Program-made: the position numbers and the translations under genes
Notes under the pieces: generated by a model
Database searches by the model: none
The model's input: only the letters and a program-made list of their open reading frames with translations
Told to the model about the DNA's origin: nothing
Assembly (NCBI GenBank): GCA_963755085.1
Contig: CAVWIN010000010.1
Span: forward strand, 62,001 to 126,000
Direction: 5' to 3'
Source of the DNA: JACVRM01 sp963755085
Lineage (GTDB): Bacteria; Actinomycetota; Thermoleophilia; Gaiellales; Gaiellaceae
DNA length: 64,000 bases
In this document: positions 1-10,576 of the stretch, piece by piece
Layout: each line of letters begins with the position of its first letter
Numbering within the stretch: the first letter of the stretch is position 1

Positions 1-1881
1 GGTGTCGATGCCGGCGGCCCGCGCGTACTCCAGCGCGCTCGCGTAGTGGTGGGCGAGCAGCTCGGACGACTCGTCGCCGCGGCCGAGCGACTCGATCCAG
101 GCGGCGACGCCCTCGTGCTTCGCAGCCCGGTCGGCGCGCGGGATCTCGCCGTAGGCGACGTCGCGGACCAGCACATGCCGGAAGGCGTACTGCGCCTCGC
201 CCTCCACCGACGAGCGGCGCTCGCGGCGGATCAGCTCGCGGCGCTCGAGCCCGTGGAGCTCGTCCTCGGACGCCTCGGCACCGAGAGCGCCGGGCCAGAA
301 GACCTTCCCCACGACCGCAGCGTCCTGCAGCACGCGCTTCGCGGACGGCTCGAGCGCGTCGAGCCGCGCGGCGATCAGTGCCTGCACGGTCTCTGGAACG
401 GGCAGATCGCCGTCGGCCGAGCCCCGCTCGGCCACAAGCCGTGCGAACTCCTCCGCGTAGAGCGGATTGCCGCCCGCGCGGGCGAGGACCGCTGCCTGTA
501 CGTCGGCCGGCAGTACGGCCCGCTCGAGCAGCGCATGCACGAGCTCCGCCGTCTCGCGCTCGGAGAGCGGCGCCAGCGACAGCGTGACCGCGTTCGGCTT
601 GCCGCCGCCCCAGTCCGGCCGACGGGCGAGCAGCTCCGGTCGCGCGCTGGCGACGACGAGCAGCGGCACGTCGGTGGCCCAGTCGACGAGCGCGTCGACG
701 AAGTCGAGCAGGCCGTCGTCGGCCCAGTGCAAGTCCTCGAACACGAGCACCGTCGGCCGCTCGTCCGCAAGCCCTTCGAGGTATCGCCGCCAGGCGGGAA
801 AGGGGTCGCTGCCGCGGTCGCCGGCATCCGACTCCTCCGCGAGACCGACCAGCGCCCGTAGAGACTGCGCCACCCAGGCGGCATCGGACCCTGCGCAGCT
901 CTCGCTCACGCTCTGGGCGAGCTTCACGCGGGCCGCCTCCGCAGAGTCCGTCTCGAGGATGCCGGCCTCTGCCTTCACCATCTCTCCGAGCGCCCAGAAG
1001 CTGACCCCTTCGCCGTAGGGCAGCGAGCGGCCCTGGCGCCAGCGGATCAGCTCCAGGTCGCGCTCGACCACGAGCGAGAGCTCCTGGACGAGGCGGCTCT
1101 TCCCCATGCCGGGAACGCCGATGATCGTCACCAGCTGCGGGTCGCGCGTGTCGCGGGCCCGCTCCAGGGCATGCGTCAGCTGCCCGAGCTCGTGCTGGCG
1201 CCCGACGAGGCGCGTCGTCGGAGCAAGGTCGACGTCGACGCCGAACGCCGAACGCGCCTGGACGACCTCCCAGACGGCAACCGGCTCCGCCTTGCCCTTG
1301 GCGTCGATCGGCGCGCGCTCCGCGAACTCGATCACGCGCTCGGTCGAGCGACGCGTTGCCTCGCCGACGAGGATGCCGTTCACCGGCGCCGCCGACTGGA
1401 TCCGGGCGGCGGTGTTGACGACGTCTCCCGCGACCATGCCCTCGCCCGCGTCGGAGCGCGCGCCCACGCTGACGAGCGCCTCGCCGGTGTTGACGGCGAG
1501 GCGCACCTCGAGGCCGTCCTCGTCGCGCGCCCAGTCGCGGATCGCGAGCGCCGCGCGCACGGCACGCTCCGGCGTCGTCCTCGTGCACGACGGGCGCGCC
1601 GAAGACCGCTACGACAGCATCGCCGATGAACTTCTCGACCGTGCCGCCGTGGTGCTCGAGCATCGCGCGCACACGGCCGTGGTAGGCGGACAGCTGCGCG
1701 CGGACGTCCTCCGGGTCGAGCCGCTCGGCACGCGCGGTCGAGCCCACGAGGTCGCAGAAGACGATGCTGACGACCTTGCGCTCCTCGCGCACGGGCGAGC
1801 GCGTCGAGGGCCGTGCCGCACTGGAGACAGAAGCGGGCGCCTTCGGGGTTCTCGTGCCACGCGAGTGGGCACGATGATCAC
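1..1881 (-). pseudogene. Class III adenylate/guanylate cyclase-AAA protein, frameshifted, runs off left edge
   Basis: Signalling protein predicted to make a cyclic nucleotide and to carry a STAND/AAA-type ATPase. Reading down from a GTG at 1881 that overlaps the previous stop (GTGA), there is half a zinc ribbon (HENPEGARFCLQCG), then the cyclase core (EERKVVSIVFCDLVGS, KFIGDAVVAVFGAP, GDVVNTAAR), Walker A GVPGMGKS near 1105 and Walker B-like VFEDLHWADD near 735. The reading is still open at base 1 (HHYASALEYARAAG), so the TPR tail lies outside the window. Two single-base shifts break it: near 1790 between ribbon and cyclase, and an extra base near 1569 just after VVHEDDA. It is the third copy of a tandem paralogue array. 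Confidence 0.7.
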
Positions 1882-3150
1882 GACGCTGCCTCGAGCGCGT
1901 CCGCCTCTGCAGGTATGCAGTCGCGCCGACCGAGCGCCAGAACGCCCGCGCGCGCTCGAGCTGCGCCTCGGCTTCCGCCTCGAGCCCCGGCGCCGAACTG
2001 CTGCCCGGCGAGGCGCTGCCGCGCGATCGCCTCCTGCGGGCAGCGCGCCGATGCGCGCGTAGATCTCCGCCGCCCGCGCGAAGTCGCTCGCGCACGAACG
2101 CGCGGCGCGGCGCCGACCCAGGCGTTCGACGTCGAAGCGACTCCGCGCGCGGCGAGCGAACTCCTCGGCGCGCCCGAGCTCGACGCGCGCCGACGGCGAA
2201 GTCCGGCCAGTAGTAGCTGCGCATGCCGACGCCGCTCGGCGAAGCGATGCCAGCAGCTCGGTCGAGCAGCTCGGCGGCCGCCGCTCGGTCGCCGAGCTCG
2301 ACGGACGTATGCAGGCTCTGGGCGAGGATGGGCTGGAACATCTGCGGCTCGCCGACCGGCGGCCGTCTCGAGCTGCGCTCGCGTCCGCCCGGACGCCTTC
2401 GCGCTCGCCGCGGGCAAGCCGGATCAGGCTGCGGATCGAGTGCCACGACCTCTGGAGGTAGTGGGCAGCCGCCGGCCTCCATCGTGCTCAGCTCGCTCTC
2501 GGCGAGCGCAGGCGAGCTCGTCCCAGCGCCCGTTCAGATAGGCGAGCTGGCCGCGTTTCTCGCGGATCCACCGGAGCCACTCGAGGTAGCCGAAGCGCCT
2601 CGGCCCGCTGGCGAGGCGCGCGCGCGCTCGCGGTCTCCGCGCTCCGCGAGCTCGGCCAACTCGATGAGCGTGTGAAGGAGGTTGTTGTAGCGCGCGCAGC
2701 ACCTGCACGGAGCCGCGGCGCTCGAGGATCGCGATCGCCTCCTCTCAGCTCGGCCTCACCGGGCGAAGTCGCCCAGTGGGTGCGCGCGGCGGAGATTGTT
2801 GCAGCGCATCGGCGCGGACCTCCTCGAGACCGAGCGCGGTCGCCATCTCCAGCGCCTCGTCGCCGTAGCGCGGCGCCTCGTCAGGCGGCTGTCGAGCATG
2901 GCGAAGCGCGCGACCTGGCCGAGCGCAAAGGCCTTTGCCGGGGAGGGCGGCGCGGCCACGAAGCTCGGCCGCGCTGCTCGATCGGCTCGCGTGCCACCTC
3001 CGTCTCGCCGTGGCTCCAGCGGACGTCGGCCAGGATCAGCAGCGCCTCGGAGGCCTGCTCGGTGCGCCCCGCGGCGAGCAGCCCGTCAAGGCGGCCTCGA
3101 GCGTTGCCTGCACCTCGGCGGGGCACCTGCCTCCTCGGTCTGCTGCTCGG
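1878..3150 (-). pseudogene. Frameshifted TPR-rich C-terminal tail of the second cyclase-AAA protein
   Basis: This stretch continues the 3086-5131 gene but changes frame repeatedly. Readable pieces in order are AEVQATLEAAL (about 3110), an open run with EALLILADVRWSHGETEVA (about 3050), ALGQVARFAMLDSRL (about 2900), FGYLEWLRWIREKRGQLAYL (about 2570) and AFWRSVGATAYLQR followed by ADALEAAS and stop at 1878. They line up with the intact tail of the neighbouring paralogue (5150-6958), which ends in YREVGATAYVRRGEALL. I count at least six frame changes, both gains and losses of single bases. Either the gene is decaying or this GC-rich tract is badly called. Confidence 0.6.
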
Positions 3151-5131
3151 CGCGACCCAGCCCGAGCAGGATCTCGAAGCGCTCGGGGTCGTCCGCCGGC
3201 CAGAGGTCGAGCGCCGCGCGGTAGAACCGCGACGCGGACGCGAACGCGTTGAGCGCCGACGCGCGGTCGCCCGCCTCGCGGAGCGCCAGCCCCGCAGGCT
3301 CGGCCAGTGCGGCGACGTCCTGGCCGGCGGCCTGCGCGTACTCGATCGCGCTCAGGTAGTGGTGCGCCAGGAGCTCGGCGTAGTCGTCCGGACGGCCGAG
3401 CTCCTCGATCCACGCGGCCGTGCAGCGGTGCAGCTCGGCTCGTCGGGCCCGCGGGATCGTCGCGTACGCGACGTCGCGCACCAGCCCGTGACGGAAGGCG
3501 TACTCGCTCTCGCCGGAGACCGACGAGCGGCGCTCCCGCTGGACGAACTCCTTCCGCGTCAGCGAGTGCAGGGCCGCGTCGACGACCTGCGGCTCGTTGC
3601 CCCCCAGCGCGGTGACGGATCCCGACCAGAAGACCCGGCCGACGACGGCGGCGTGCTCGAGCGCCGCCTTCTCACCGGCGTCGAGCGCGTCGATGCGGGC
3701 TGCGATCAGCCCCTGCACGGACTCCGGCAGCGGCAGATCGGCGACGTCGCGCCGCGCCGCGGCGACGCGCGCGAACTCCTCGGCGTAGAGCGGGTTTCCG
3801 CCGGCGCGCTCCAGCAGGGCGGCCTGCACCTCGGCCGGCAGCACGGCCTGGTCGAGGAGCGAGTGGACGAGCCGAGCCGTCTCCTCGGCCGACAGGGGCG
3901 AGAGCGAGACGGTGGTGGCGTTGAGCTTGCCGCCGCCCCAGCCCGGCCGGCGCGCCAGCAGCTCGGGGCGCGCGGTGCAGACGAGCAGCAGCGGGACGCC
4001 GGATGCCCACTCGACCAGGTGGTCGACGAAGTCCAGCAGGCCGTCATCGGCCCAATGGAGGTCCTCGAATACCAGCACCGCCGGCCCGCGGTCGCCGAGC
4101 GCCTCGAAGAAGCGGCGCCAGGCGGCGAACGCCTCCGCACGCGTGTCGCCACGGCTCTCGCCGTCCTCGCCGAGCCCGACGAGCGGGCGGAGATGCGCCT
4201 GCACCCACCCGGCGTCCTCGTCGCCGACCGTGTCGCCCACGGCCCGCCCGAGCTTGGCCTCCACCTCCTCCCCAGTGTCGCTCTCGAGGATCCCGGCCTC
4301 GGCCTTGACCATCTCGGCGAGCGCCCAGTAGCTGACGCCCTCGCCGTACGGGAGCGACCGGCCCTGCCGCCAGGTGATCAGCTCCGGATCGACGGCGACG
4401 ACGTCGAAGAGCTCGCGGACGAGCCGGCTCTTGCCGATCCCCGGGACGCCGACGAGGGTGAGCAGCTGCGGCGCGTTCTCCTCGCGCACACGTGCGAGCG
4501 AGCCGGTGAGGAGCTCGAGCTCGCGGGCCCGGCCGACCAGCGCGACGCGGCTCGGGGCCAGCTCGACGCCGACGCGCGCGCGGGCAGCGACCGCCTCCCA
4601 CACCGGCACCGGCTCGGCCTTGCCCTTCGCGTCCACCGGCTCGGCCTCGGTGTAATCGACGGCGCGCTCGGTCGCGCGCTTGGTCGTCTCGCCGACGAGG
4701 ATGCCGTTGACGGGGGCCGCGGACTGCAGCCGCGCGGCCGTGTTGACGACGTCGCCTGCCACCATGCCCTCGCCCGCATCGGGCCGAACGTCGACGGACA
4801 CCAGCGCCTCGCCGGTGTTGACTCCGATCCGCACCTCGACGTCCTCCTCGTCGCGCGCCCAGTCACGGATCGCAAGGGCGGCGCGCACGGCCCGCTCGGC
4901 GTCGTCCTCGTGCACCACCGGCGCCCCGAACACCGCCACGACGGCGTCGCCGATGAACTTCTCCACCGTGCCGCCGTGGCGCTCGAGCTCGTGGCGGAGC
5001 CGCGCGTGGTACGGCCCCAGGATCGCCTGCACGTCCTCGGGGTCGAGCGACTCGGCGCGGGACGTGAAGCCGACCAGGTCGGCGAAGACCACGGTCACGA
5101 CCTTGCGCTCCTTGCGGGAGGCGCTTGCCAT
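3086..5131 (-). CDS. Class III nucleotide cyclase-AAA ATPase regulator, intact N-terminal 681 residues
   Basis: Predicted cytoplasmic signal transducer joining a class III cyclase to an AAA/STAND ATPase. Residues 8-165 are the cyclase: metal Asp in VVFADLVGF, KFIGDAVVAVFGAP with the second metal Asp, and GDVVNTAARLQ with the Asn/Arg pair, so catalysis looks possible. Residues about 205-470 are the ATPase: Walker A GVPGIGKSR, VLVFEDLHWADDG, and GGNPLYAEEFA. It lacks the N-terminal zinc ribbon of the third copy. The frame is lost near 3140 and the protein should continue through TPR repeats to 1878. A TAGACT box seven bases before the ATG (5139-5144) suggests its own leaderless promoter. Confidence 0.8.
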   Translation of the reverse strand: MASASRKERKVVTVVFADLVGFTSRAESLDPEDVQAILGPYHARLRHELERHGGTVEKFIGDAVVAVFGAPVVHEDDAERAVRAALAIRDWARDEEDVEVRIGVNTGEALVSVDVRPDAGEGMVAGDVVNTAARLQSAAPVNGILVGETTKRATERAVDYTEAEPVDAKGKAEPVPVWEAVAARARVGVELAPSRVALVGRARELELLTGSLARVREENAPQLLTLVGVPGIGKSRLVRELFDVVAVDPELITWRQGRSLPYGEGVSYWALAEMVKAEAGILESDTGEEVEAKLGRAVGDTVGDEDAGWVQAHLRPLVGLGEDGESRGDTRAEAFAAWRRFFEALGDRGPAVLVFEDLHWADDGLLDFVDHLVEWASGVPLLLVCTARPELLARRPGWGGGKLNATTVSLSPLSAEETARLVHSLLDQAVLPAEVQAALLERAGGNPLYAEEFARVAAARRDVADLPLPESVQGLIAARIDALDAGEKAALEHAAVVGRVFWSGSVTALGGNEPQVVDAALHSLTRKEFVQRERRSSVSGESEYAFRHGLVRDVAYATIPRARRAELHRCTAAWIEELGRPDDYAELLAHHYLSAIEYAQAAGQDVAALAEPAGLALREAGDRASALNAFASASRFYRAALDLWPADDPERFEILLGLGRAEQQTEEAGAPPRCRQRSRPP

Positions 5132-5149
5132 GGCGCCGAGTCTAGGTTG

Positions 5150-8100
5150 CTACGCGGTTTGCGCGAGCAGCGCCTCGCCGCGCCGGACGTACGCCGTGGC
5201 GCCTACCTCGCGATAGAAGGCGAGCGCCCGGTCGCGCTGCAGGGCCGCCTCGGCCCGCCGCCCCTCCCCGGCCAGACGCTCCGCGAGCCGCAGGCGGGCA
5301 TACGCCTCGTCCGGCCGGAAGCCCGCAGCACCAAGACGGTCCGCGGCCGCCGCAAAGTTGCCGTTCGCGATCGCCGCGCCCGCTTCGGCCCAGGCGCCTT
5401 CGTTGCGCGCCTTCGGAAACTCCTCCGCGCGGCCGAGGTCGTGCAGCAGCCAGCCGAGGTCGATCAGCCAGGTGAAATAGGAGGCGCGGCCTTCCTCGTC
5501 GCGGTACGCGAGCACCTCGTCGGTGAGGTCCGTCGCTTCCTCGCGCCGGCCCTGGTCGAGCCAGAATCGCGCCGACCCCGAGAGAACCGGGCCGATTGCC
5601 TGAGGATCCTTGACCGCCCGCGCCAGCTCGACTGCGCGGGCCCAACAGGCCGCCACGGCTTCGGTGTCGCCGCGGGCCTCGGCCAGCTGCGCGCGCGTCC
5701 ACCAGCCCTGGAACTCGAGCACGTGAGGCTCGCTCGTCTCGAGGTATGCGAAGAACCGTGCGAGCAGCTGCTCCGTCGTGACCCAGTCGCCGCGGACGTA
5801 CGTCACCCCGATGCGCTGCGCGTCGATCCAGGCGAGGCCGCTGATCCAGCCGACGCGGCGGACGCGTACGGCGGCGGTCTCGTAGAGCTCGTCGACCTCG
5901 GTGAGCTCGCCGCGCTGGATGAGCTCCTCGGCCAGGTTGTTCTGCCCGCGCATGAACTCCGTCACGGAGTCGGCGCGGTCGGCGAGCTCGATGCCCCGGC
6001 GGAGATCCTCGTCAGAGTTCCTCGAGGCGCCGAGCGTGATCAGTGCGCGTGCCTGCAGACGCTCGTCACCGAATTGCTCCGCCAGCGCGAGGCCCGCCAG
6101 GCCGGCCTCGGTCGACTCGACGCGCCGCCCGGCGATCATGAGCAGGCGGGCCCGCTCGACGAGTGCAGCCGCCCTCGCCGGCGACGGGGGCCCGTTCGCC
6201 ACGAGGGCGAGCGCGCGTTCGGACGCATGATGGGCATCGTCGCGGCGGCCTTGGTTCCACAGCCAGTTCGCGGCGTCGACCTCGGCGTACGCGGCGGATT
6301 CGGCGTCTCCTTGTGCCAGGAAGCCCCTGATCGCCTCGTCGGCGTGCTCGAGCCCGTGCGGCCGTCCGAGCACGAACTCGGCGCGCGCGAGCTGGAACAA
6401 CGCACGTGCGCGTCTCGGATCGCCTTCGCCCATGAGGTCGAGCGACGTCGACGCGTAGCGCTCGGCCTGAGCGAGCGCCGACAGCGCGTGCGCCCGCTCG
6501 GTCGCTTCGACGAGCGCGGCGATCGCAGGCTCGACGAGCTCCGGCTGCTCGGCGCCGGCGGCGCGACCGAGCTCCAGCGCCGCGAGGTAGTGGTAGGCGA
6601 GCAGCTCGGAGATGTCCTCCGACCTGTCGCTGAGCGATTCGATCCAGCGCGCCGCCCGCGCGTGCTGCTCGGCGCGCTGCTGCCGCGGGATCTGGGCGTA
6701 GGCCACGTCGCGCACGAGCAGGTGGCGCGAACGAGAACTCGTCCTCGCCGCCGACCGTGCTCCGCCGCTCGCGCCGCACGAACTCCTTGCGCTGCAGGGA
6801 GCGGAGGTGCTCCCCGGCGTGCTCGTGGCCGGCGAGCGCCCCCGACCAGAACGTACGGCCGAGGACCGCGGCGTCGAGCAGCAAGGCCTTCTCGGCCGGC
6901 GGGAGCGAGTCGAGACGCGCCGCGATGATCGCTTGCACGCTGTCCGGGAGCGCTTCACCGAGGCCTCCGCGCTCCTCGAGCATCCGCGCGAACTGCTCGG
7001 CGTACAGCGGGTTGCCGCCTGCGCGGGCGAGCAGCTCCTGCTGCGTCTCGGCCGGGAGCAGGTGGCGGTCGAGGACCGCGGCCATGAGGCGAGCCGTGTC
7101 CTCGTCGTCGAGCGGCGCGAGCGAGACCGTGTGGGCGTTGCGCTTGCCCCCGCCCCAGCCCGGTCGGCGGTCGATGAGCTCCGGCCGCGCCGTGGCGACG
7201 AGGAGCAGCGGCACGTCCGTCACCCAGTCGGCGAGCTCGTCCACGAAGTCGAGCAGGTCGTCGCCTGCCCAGTGCAGGTCCTCGAAGACGAGCACCGTCG
7301 GCCGCTGCTCGGCCAGCGCCTCGAGGAAGCGGCGCCAGGCCCCGAAGCTCTCCTCGCGCGACGCGTCGGTGGCCTCGAGGCCGACGACCGGCCGCAGGCG
7401 CGCTTCGATCCAGCGCGGCGTCGTCATCTCCCATCAGGACGGCCGCGACGGCCTCACTGAGCTTGCGACCGGCCTCGGCGGACGAGTCGGTCTCGCGGAT
7501 CCCGGCCTCCGCGCGGACCATCTCCGCGAGCGCCCAGAACGCCAGGCCCTCGCCGTACGGCAGCGAGCGGCCGTGGCGCCAGCGGATGAACTCCGCGTCG
7601 GCCTCGAGCTCGGCGTAGAGCTCGGCGACGAGGCGGCTCTTTCCGATCCCGGGGACGCCGACGATGGTGACGAGCTCGGTGGAGCGGTCGTCGCGGGCGC
7701 GCCCGAACGCGCTCAGCAGGAGGTCGCGCTCGCGGTCGCGGCCGACGAGTGGCGTCGCCGCGGCGGCCAGCTCGACCGCGACCCGTCCACGGGCCTCGAC
7801 GGCGAGCCACGCGGTGACCGGCTCGGCCTTCCCCTTCGCCTGCACGCCGTCCACCGCCTCGTACTCGATCTCCTCGCGGGTCGCGCGGTGGGTCGCCTCT
7901 CCGACCAGGACGCCGTTTTCGGGAGCCGACGACTGGAGGCGCGCCGCCGTATTGACGACGTCGCCTGCGACCATCGCCTCGCCGGCCTCCGCGCGCGCGC
8001 CGACTGCCACGAGCGCCTCCCCCGTGTTGACCGCGATCCGCACCTGCAGGCTGCCGTCCTCGCGCGCCCAGTCGCGGATGGCGAGCGCCGCGCGCACGGC

Positions 8101-8415
8101 CCGCTCGGGGTCGTCCTCGTGCGCCACGGGAGCGCCGAAGACCGCCATGACCGCGTCGCCGATGTACTTCTCGACCGTGCCGCCGAAGCGCTCCAGATCG
8201 GCGCGCACCTGCGCGTAGAAGGCGTTCAGCGCCGCGCGGACGTCCTCCGGGTCGGCGCTCTCGGCGCGCGCGGTGGAGCCGACGACGTCGCAGAAGACGA
8301 CGCTGACGACCTTGCGCTCCTCGCGCGGCTGCGGCGCATCGGCCAGGCGCGCCCCGCACTCGGAGCAGAACTTGGCTCCGGGCGCGTTCTCGGTGCCGCA
8401 ATTGGCGCACGTCAT
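5150..8415 (-). pseudogene. Zinc ribbon-class III cyclase-AAA-TPR regulator, two single-base insertions
   Basis: The most complete copy of the array, about 1085 residues when two extra bases are ignored. It starts MTCANCGTENAPGAKFCSECG (CxxC...CxxC zinc ribbon), followed by the cyclase (VVFCDVVGST, KYIGDAVMAVFGAP, GDVVNTAARLQ), the ATPase (GVPGIGKSR, VLVFEDLHWAGDD, GGNPLYAEQFA) and a TPR-rich C-terminal half ending YVRRGEALLAQTA. The frame breaks near 7413 (before WIEARLRP) and near 6727 (EFSF to RHLLVRDVAY). Each is repaired by removing one base. The open pieces are 6955-8415, part of 6066-7427, and 5150-6958. It may be functional in life if the insertions are sequencing errors. Confidence 0.75.
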
Positions 8416-8427
8416 GGGGTCGAGTAT

Positions 8428-9621
8428 CTAGTGCAGGCGCTTGACCTGGTAGCCCGCTGCTTCGAGCGCGCCTACGAGCTGGTCGCAGTGCTCGCGGCCG
8501 CGCATGGTCAGCGTCAGCTCGACCTCGCTCTCGCCGACCGGGAGATCGAGGCCCTCGCGATGGTGCTCGACGGCGACGATGTTGCCGCGCTCCTCGGCGA
8601 TCAGGGAAAGCAGCTTGATCAGCTCGCCGGGGCGGTCGGCGAGGCGCGTCCGGAACGCGAGCGAGCGGCCGGCCAGCGACAACCCGTGCCGCGCGATCGA
8701 GATCAGCATGGTGGGGTCGATGTTGCCGCCCGAGAGCAGGGCGACGGTCTTGCCGCTGCCATCGACCTTGCCTGCGAGCAGCGCGGCCACCGATGCCGCC
8801 CCCGCGCCCTCGGCGACGAGCTTGAGCCGCTCGAGCAGCAGCACGATCGCCTCGCTGATCACCTCGTCGTCGACCGTGACGATGTCGTCGAGGCGGTCGC
8901 GCAGGATCGCCGACGTCAGCTCGCCCGGGTGCTTGACGGCGATGCCGTCGGCGATCGTCCAGCCGAACGCGGTCGAGCCGGCGAACGGCGCCATCGCCGC
9001 GGCCTGCACGCCCACGATGCGGACGTCGGGTCGCAGCTCGGTCAGCGCCAGGGCAATGCCGGACGCGAGGCCGCCGCCGCCGATCGGGACGACGAGCGTG
9101 TCGAGCCCCTCGACCTGCTCGGCCAGCTCGAGGCCGATCGTGCCCTGGCCGGCGATCACCTGGGCGTCCTCGAAGGCGTGGATGAACGCCGCGCCGTGCG
9201 TGTCCGCGTAGTCGAACGCGTCCGCGAGGCACTCGTCGAAGCCGGCGCCGGTGAGCTCCACGCGGGCGCCGTAGTTGCGCGTCGCCTCGACCTTGGCCAT
9301 GGGCGCGTCCTCCGGCACGAACACCGTGGCCGGGATGCGCGCCTCGCGCGCCGCCCACGCGACCGCCTGGCCGTGATTCCCCGCGCTCGCGGCGACGACG
9401 CCCGCAGCCCGCTCCTCCTCCGAGAGCAGCGCGATGCGGTTGACGGCGCCGCGGATCTTGAAGGCGCCGGTGCGCTGGAGGTTCTCGGCCTTGAGCAGCA
9501 CCTCGCGCCCCGTCAGGCGCGACAGCGTCTCGGACGGATAGACGGGCGTGACGCGGGCGATTCCCGCGATGCGCTCGCGCGCCGCCGCGATGTCAGCGAG
9601 GGTCGGAGCCGTCCGAATCAA
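8428..9621 (-). CDS. ilvA: Threonine ammonia-lyase (threonine deaminase) with C-terminal ACT domain
   Basis: PLP enzyme converting threonine to 2-oxobutyrate and ammonia. The PLP lysine is in TGAFKIRG (about residue 56), the substrate loop is SAGNHGQA and the phosphate-binding glycine run is GGGGLASG. An ACT-like regulatory domain fills roughly residues 325-397 (RPGELIKLLSLIAEERGN). The 397-residue length fits the single-ACT form of the family. The start is TTG and lies 29 bases inside meaB, implying translational coupling. 2-oxobutyrate feeds isoleucine synthesis or, via propionyl-CoA, the mutase served by MeaB, so this pairing may mark threonine catabolism (inference). Confidence 0.93.
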   Translation of the reverse strand: MIRTAPTLADIAAARERIAGIARVTPVYPSETLSRLTGREVLLKAENLQRTGAFKIRGAVNRIALLSEEERAAGVVAASAGNHGQAVAWAAREARIPATVFVPEDAPMAKVEATRNYGARVELTGAGFDECLADAFDYADTHGAAFIHAFEDAQVIAGQGTIGLELAEQVEGLDTLVVPIGGGGLASGIALALTELRPDVRIVGVQAAAMAPFAGSTAFGWTIADGIAVKHPGELTSAILRDRLDDIVTVDDEVISEAIVLLLERLKLVAEGAGAASVAALLAGKVDGSGKTVALLSGGNIDPTMLISIARHGLSLAGRSLAFRTRLADRPGELIKLLSLIAEERGNIVAVEHHREGLDLPVGESEVELTLTMRGREHCDQLVGALEAAGYQVKRLH

Positions 9622-10576
9622 TCTTGAAGACCTTCTCCATGATCTCGCGAACCGCCGTCAGCGGGTCGAGCTCGCGCCGGCCGACCTCGTCCAGGAGCCG
9701 CTCGAGCTCCGGGTCGTTCTCGACCGACACCTCCAGGTGGCGCTTTGCCCGCGCCGAGGCGACCGCGAACACCTCGCGGCCGAGGTTGCGGGTGCGCCGT
9801 TCGGCGAGGCCGCCGCTCGCCTCGAGGTAGGCGCGGTGCTTCTCGACGGCGTCCCAGAGCTCCTCGATGCCCTCGCCCTTCGCCGCCTCGGTGAGCACGA
9901 TCGGCGTCTTCCACTCCCGCTCGCGGTCGAGCGTGAGGATGGCCCGCACTTCGTTCAGCATGGTCTTCGCCATGGGGTGGTCGCGCTTGTTGACGACGAT
10001 CAGGTCGGGGATCTCCATGATGCCCGCCTTCAGCGCCTGGATCGAGTCGCCGGAGCCGGGCATGAGCACGAGCACGACGGTGTCGACGACGCCGACGACC
10101 TCGACCTCGCTCTGGCCGGTGCCGACGGTCTCCAGCATCAGCACGTCCTTGCCGGACGCGTCGAGGAGCAGCAGCGCCTGGAGCGTCGCCTCGGCAAGCC
10201 CACCGAGGTGGCCGCGGGTGCCCATCGAGCGGATGTAGACGCCCGGGTCGAGGAAGTGGTCCGTCAGCCGGATGCGGTCGCCGAGCAGCGCGCCCTGCGA
10301 GAACGGGCTCGACGGGTCGACCGAGATGACGCCAACGGTACGGTCGAGCGCGCGCACATGGCGGACGAGCGCGCTCGCGAGCGTCGACTTGCCGACACCG
10401 GGCGGGCCGGTCAGCCCGATCGAGTACGCGTGCCCGGTGCCCGGGTACAGCTCGCGGACGAGGTCGTAGGCGAGCGGGTCGCCGTCCTCGACGAGGCTGA
10501 TCGACCGCGCCAGCGCGCGGCGGTCGCCGGAGCGCACGCCCTCGGCCAGCTGCTCGCGTGTCCAGACGCGCGGCAT
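9593..10576 (-). CDS. meaB: Methylmalonyl-CoA mutase-associated GTPase MeaB (ArgK family)
   Basis: G3E-type GTPase that guards and reloads B12 in methylmalonyl-CoA mutase. Visible motifs are Walker A GLTGPPGVGKST (about residue 55), the SVDPSSPFSQGALLGDRIR segment, METVGTGQSEVEV and the G4 motif NKRDH. The C-terminal EKVFKI region is the dimer arm. The start chosen is ATG (MPRVWTREQL), which overlaps the MFS stop as TGATG. The same frame stays open far upstream, but that extension reads antisense to other genes. The 327-residue length is typical. No mutase subunit is present in this window. Confidence 0.93.
   Translation of the reverse strand: MPRVWTREQLAEGVRSGDRRALARSISLVEDGDPLAYDLVRELYPGTGHAYSIGLTGPPGVGKSTLASALVRHVRALDRTVGVISVDPSSPFSQGALLGDRIRLTDHFLDPGVYIRSMGTRGHLGGLAEATLQALLLLDASGKDVLMLETVGTGQSEVEVVGVVDTVVLVLMPGSGDSIQALKAGIMEIPDLIVVNKRDHPMAKTMLNEVRAILTLDREREWKTPIVLTEAAKGEGIEELWDAVEKHRAYLEASGGLAERRTRNLGREVFAVASARAKRHLEVSVENDPELERLLDEVGRRELDPLTAVREIMEKVFKIDSDGSDPR

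Noticed and set aside
2672..6928. A 1418-codon open frame on the plus strand
   Set aside because: It is antisense to two cyclase-AAA genes. Its residues are Arg/Glu/Val/Leu-rich mirror composition typical of GC-rich shadow frames, with no domain.
6757..9627. A 956-codon plus-strand frame over the third cyclase and ilvA
   Set aside because: The minus strand carries clear cyclase and threonine deaminase motifs; the plus frame has none.
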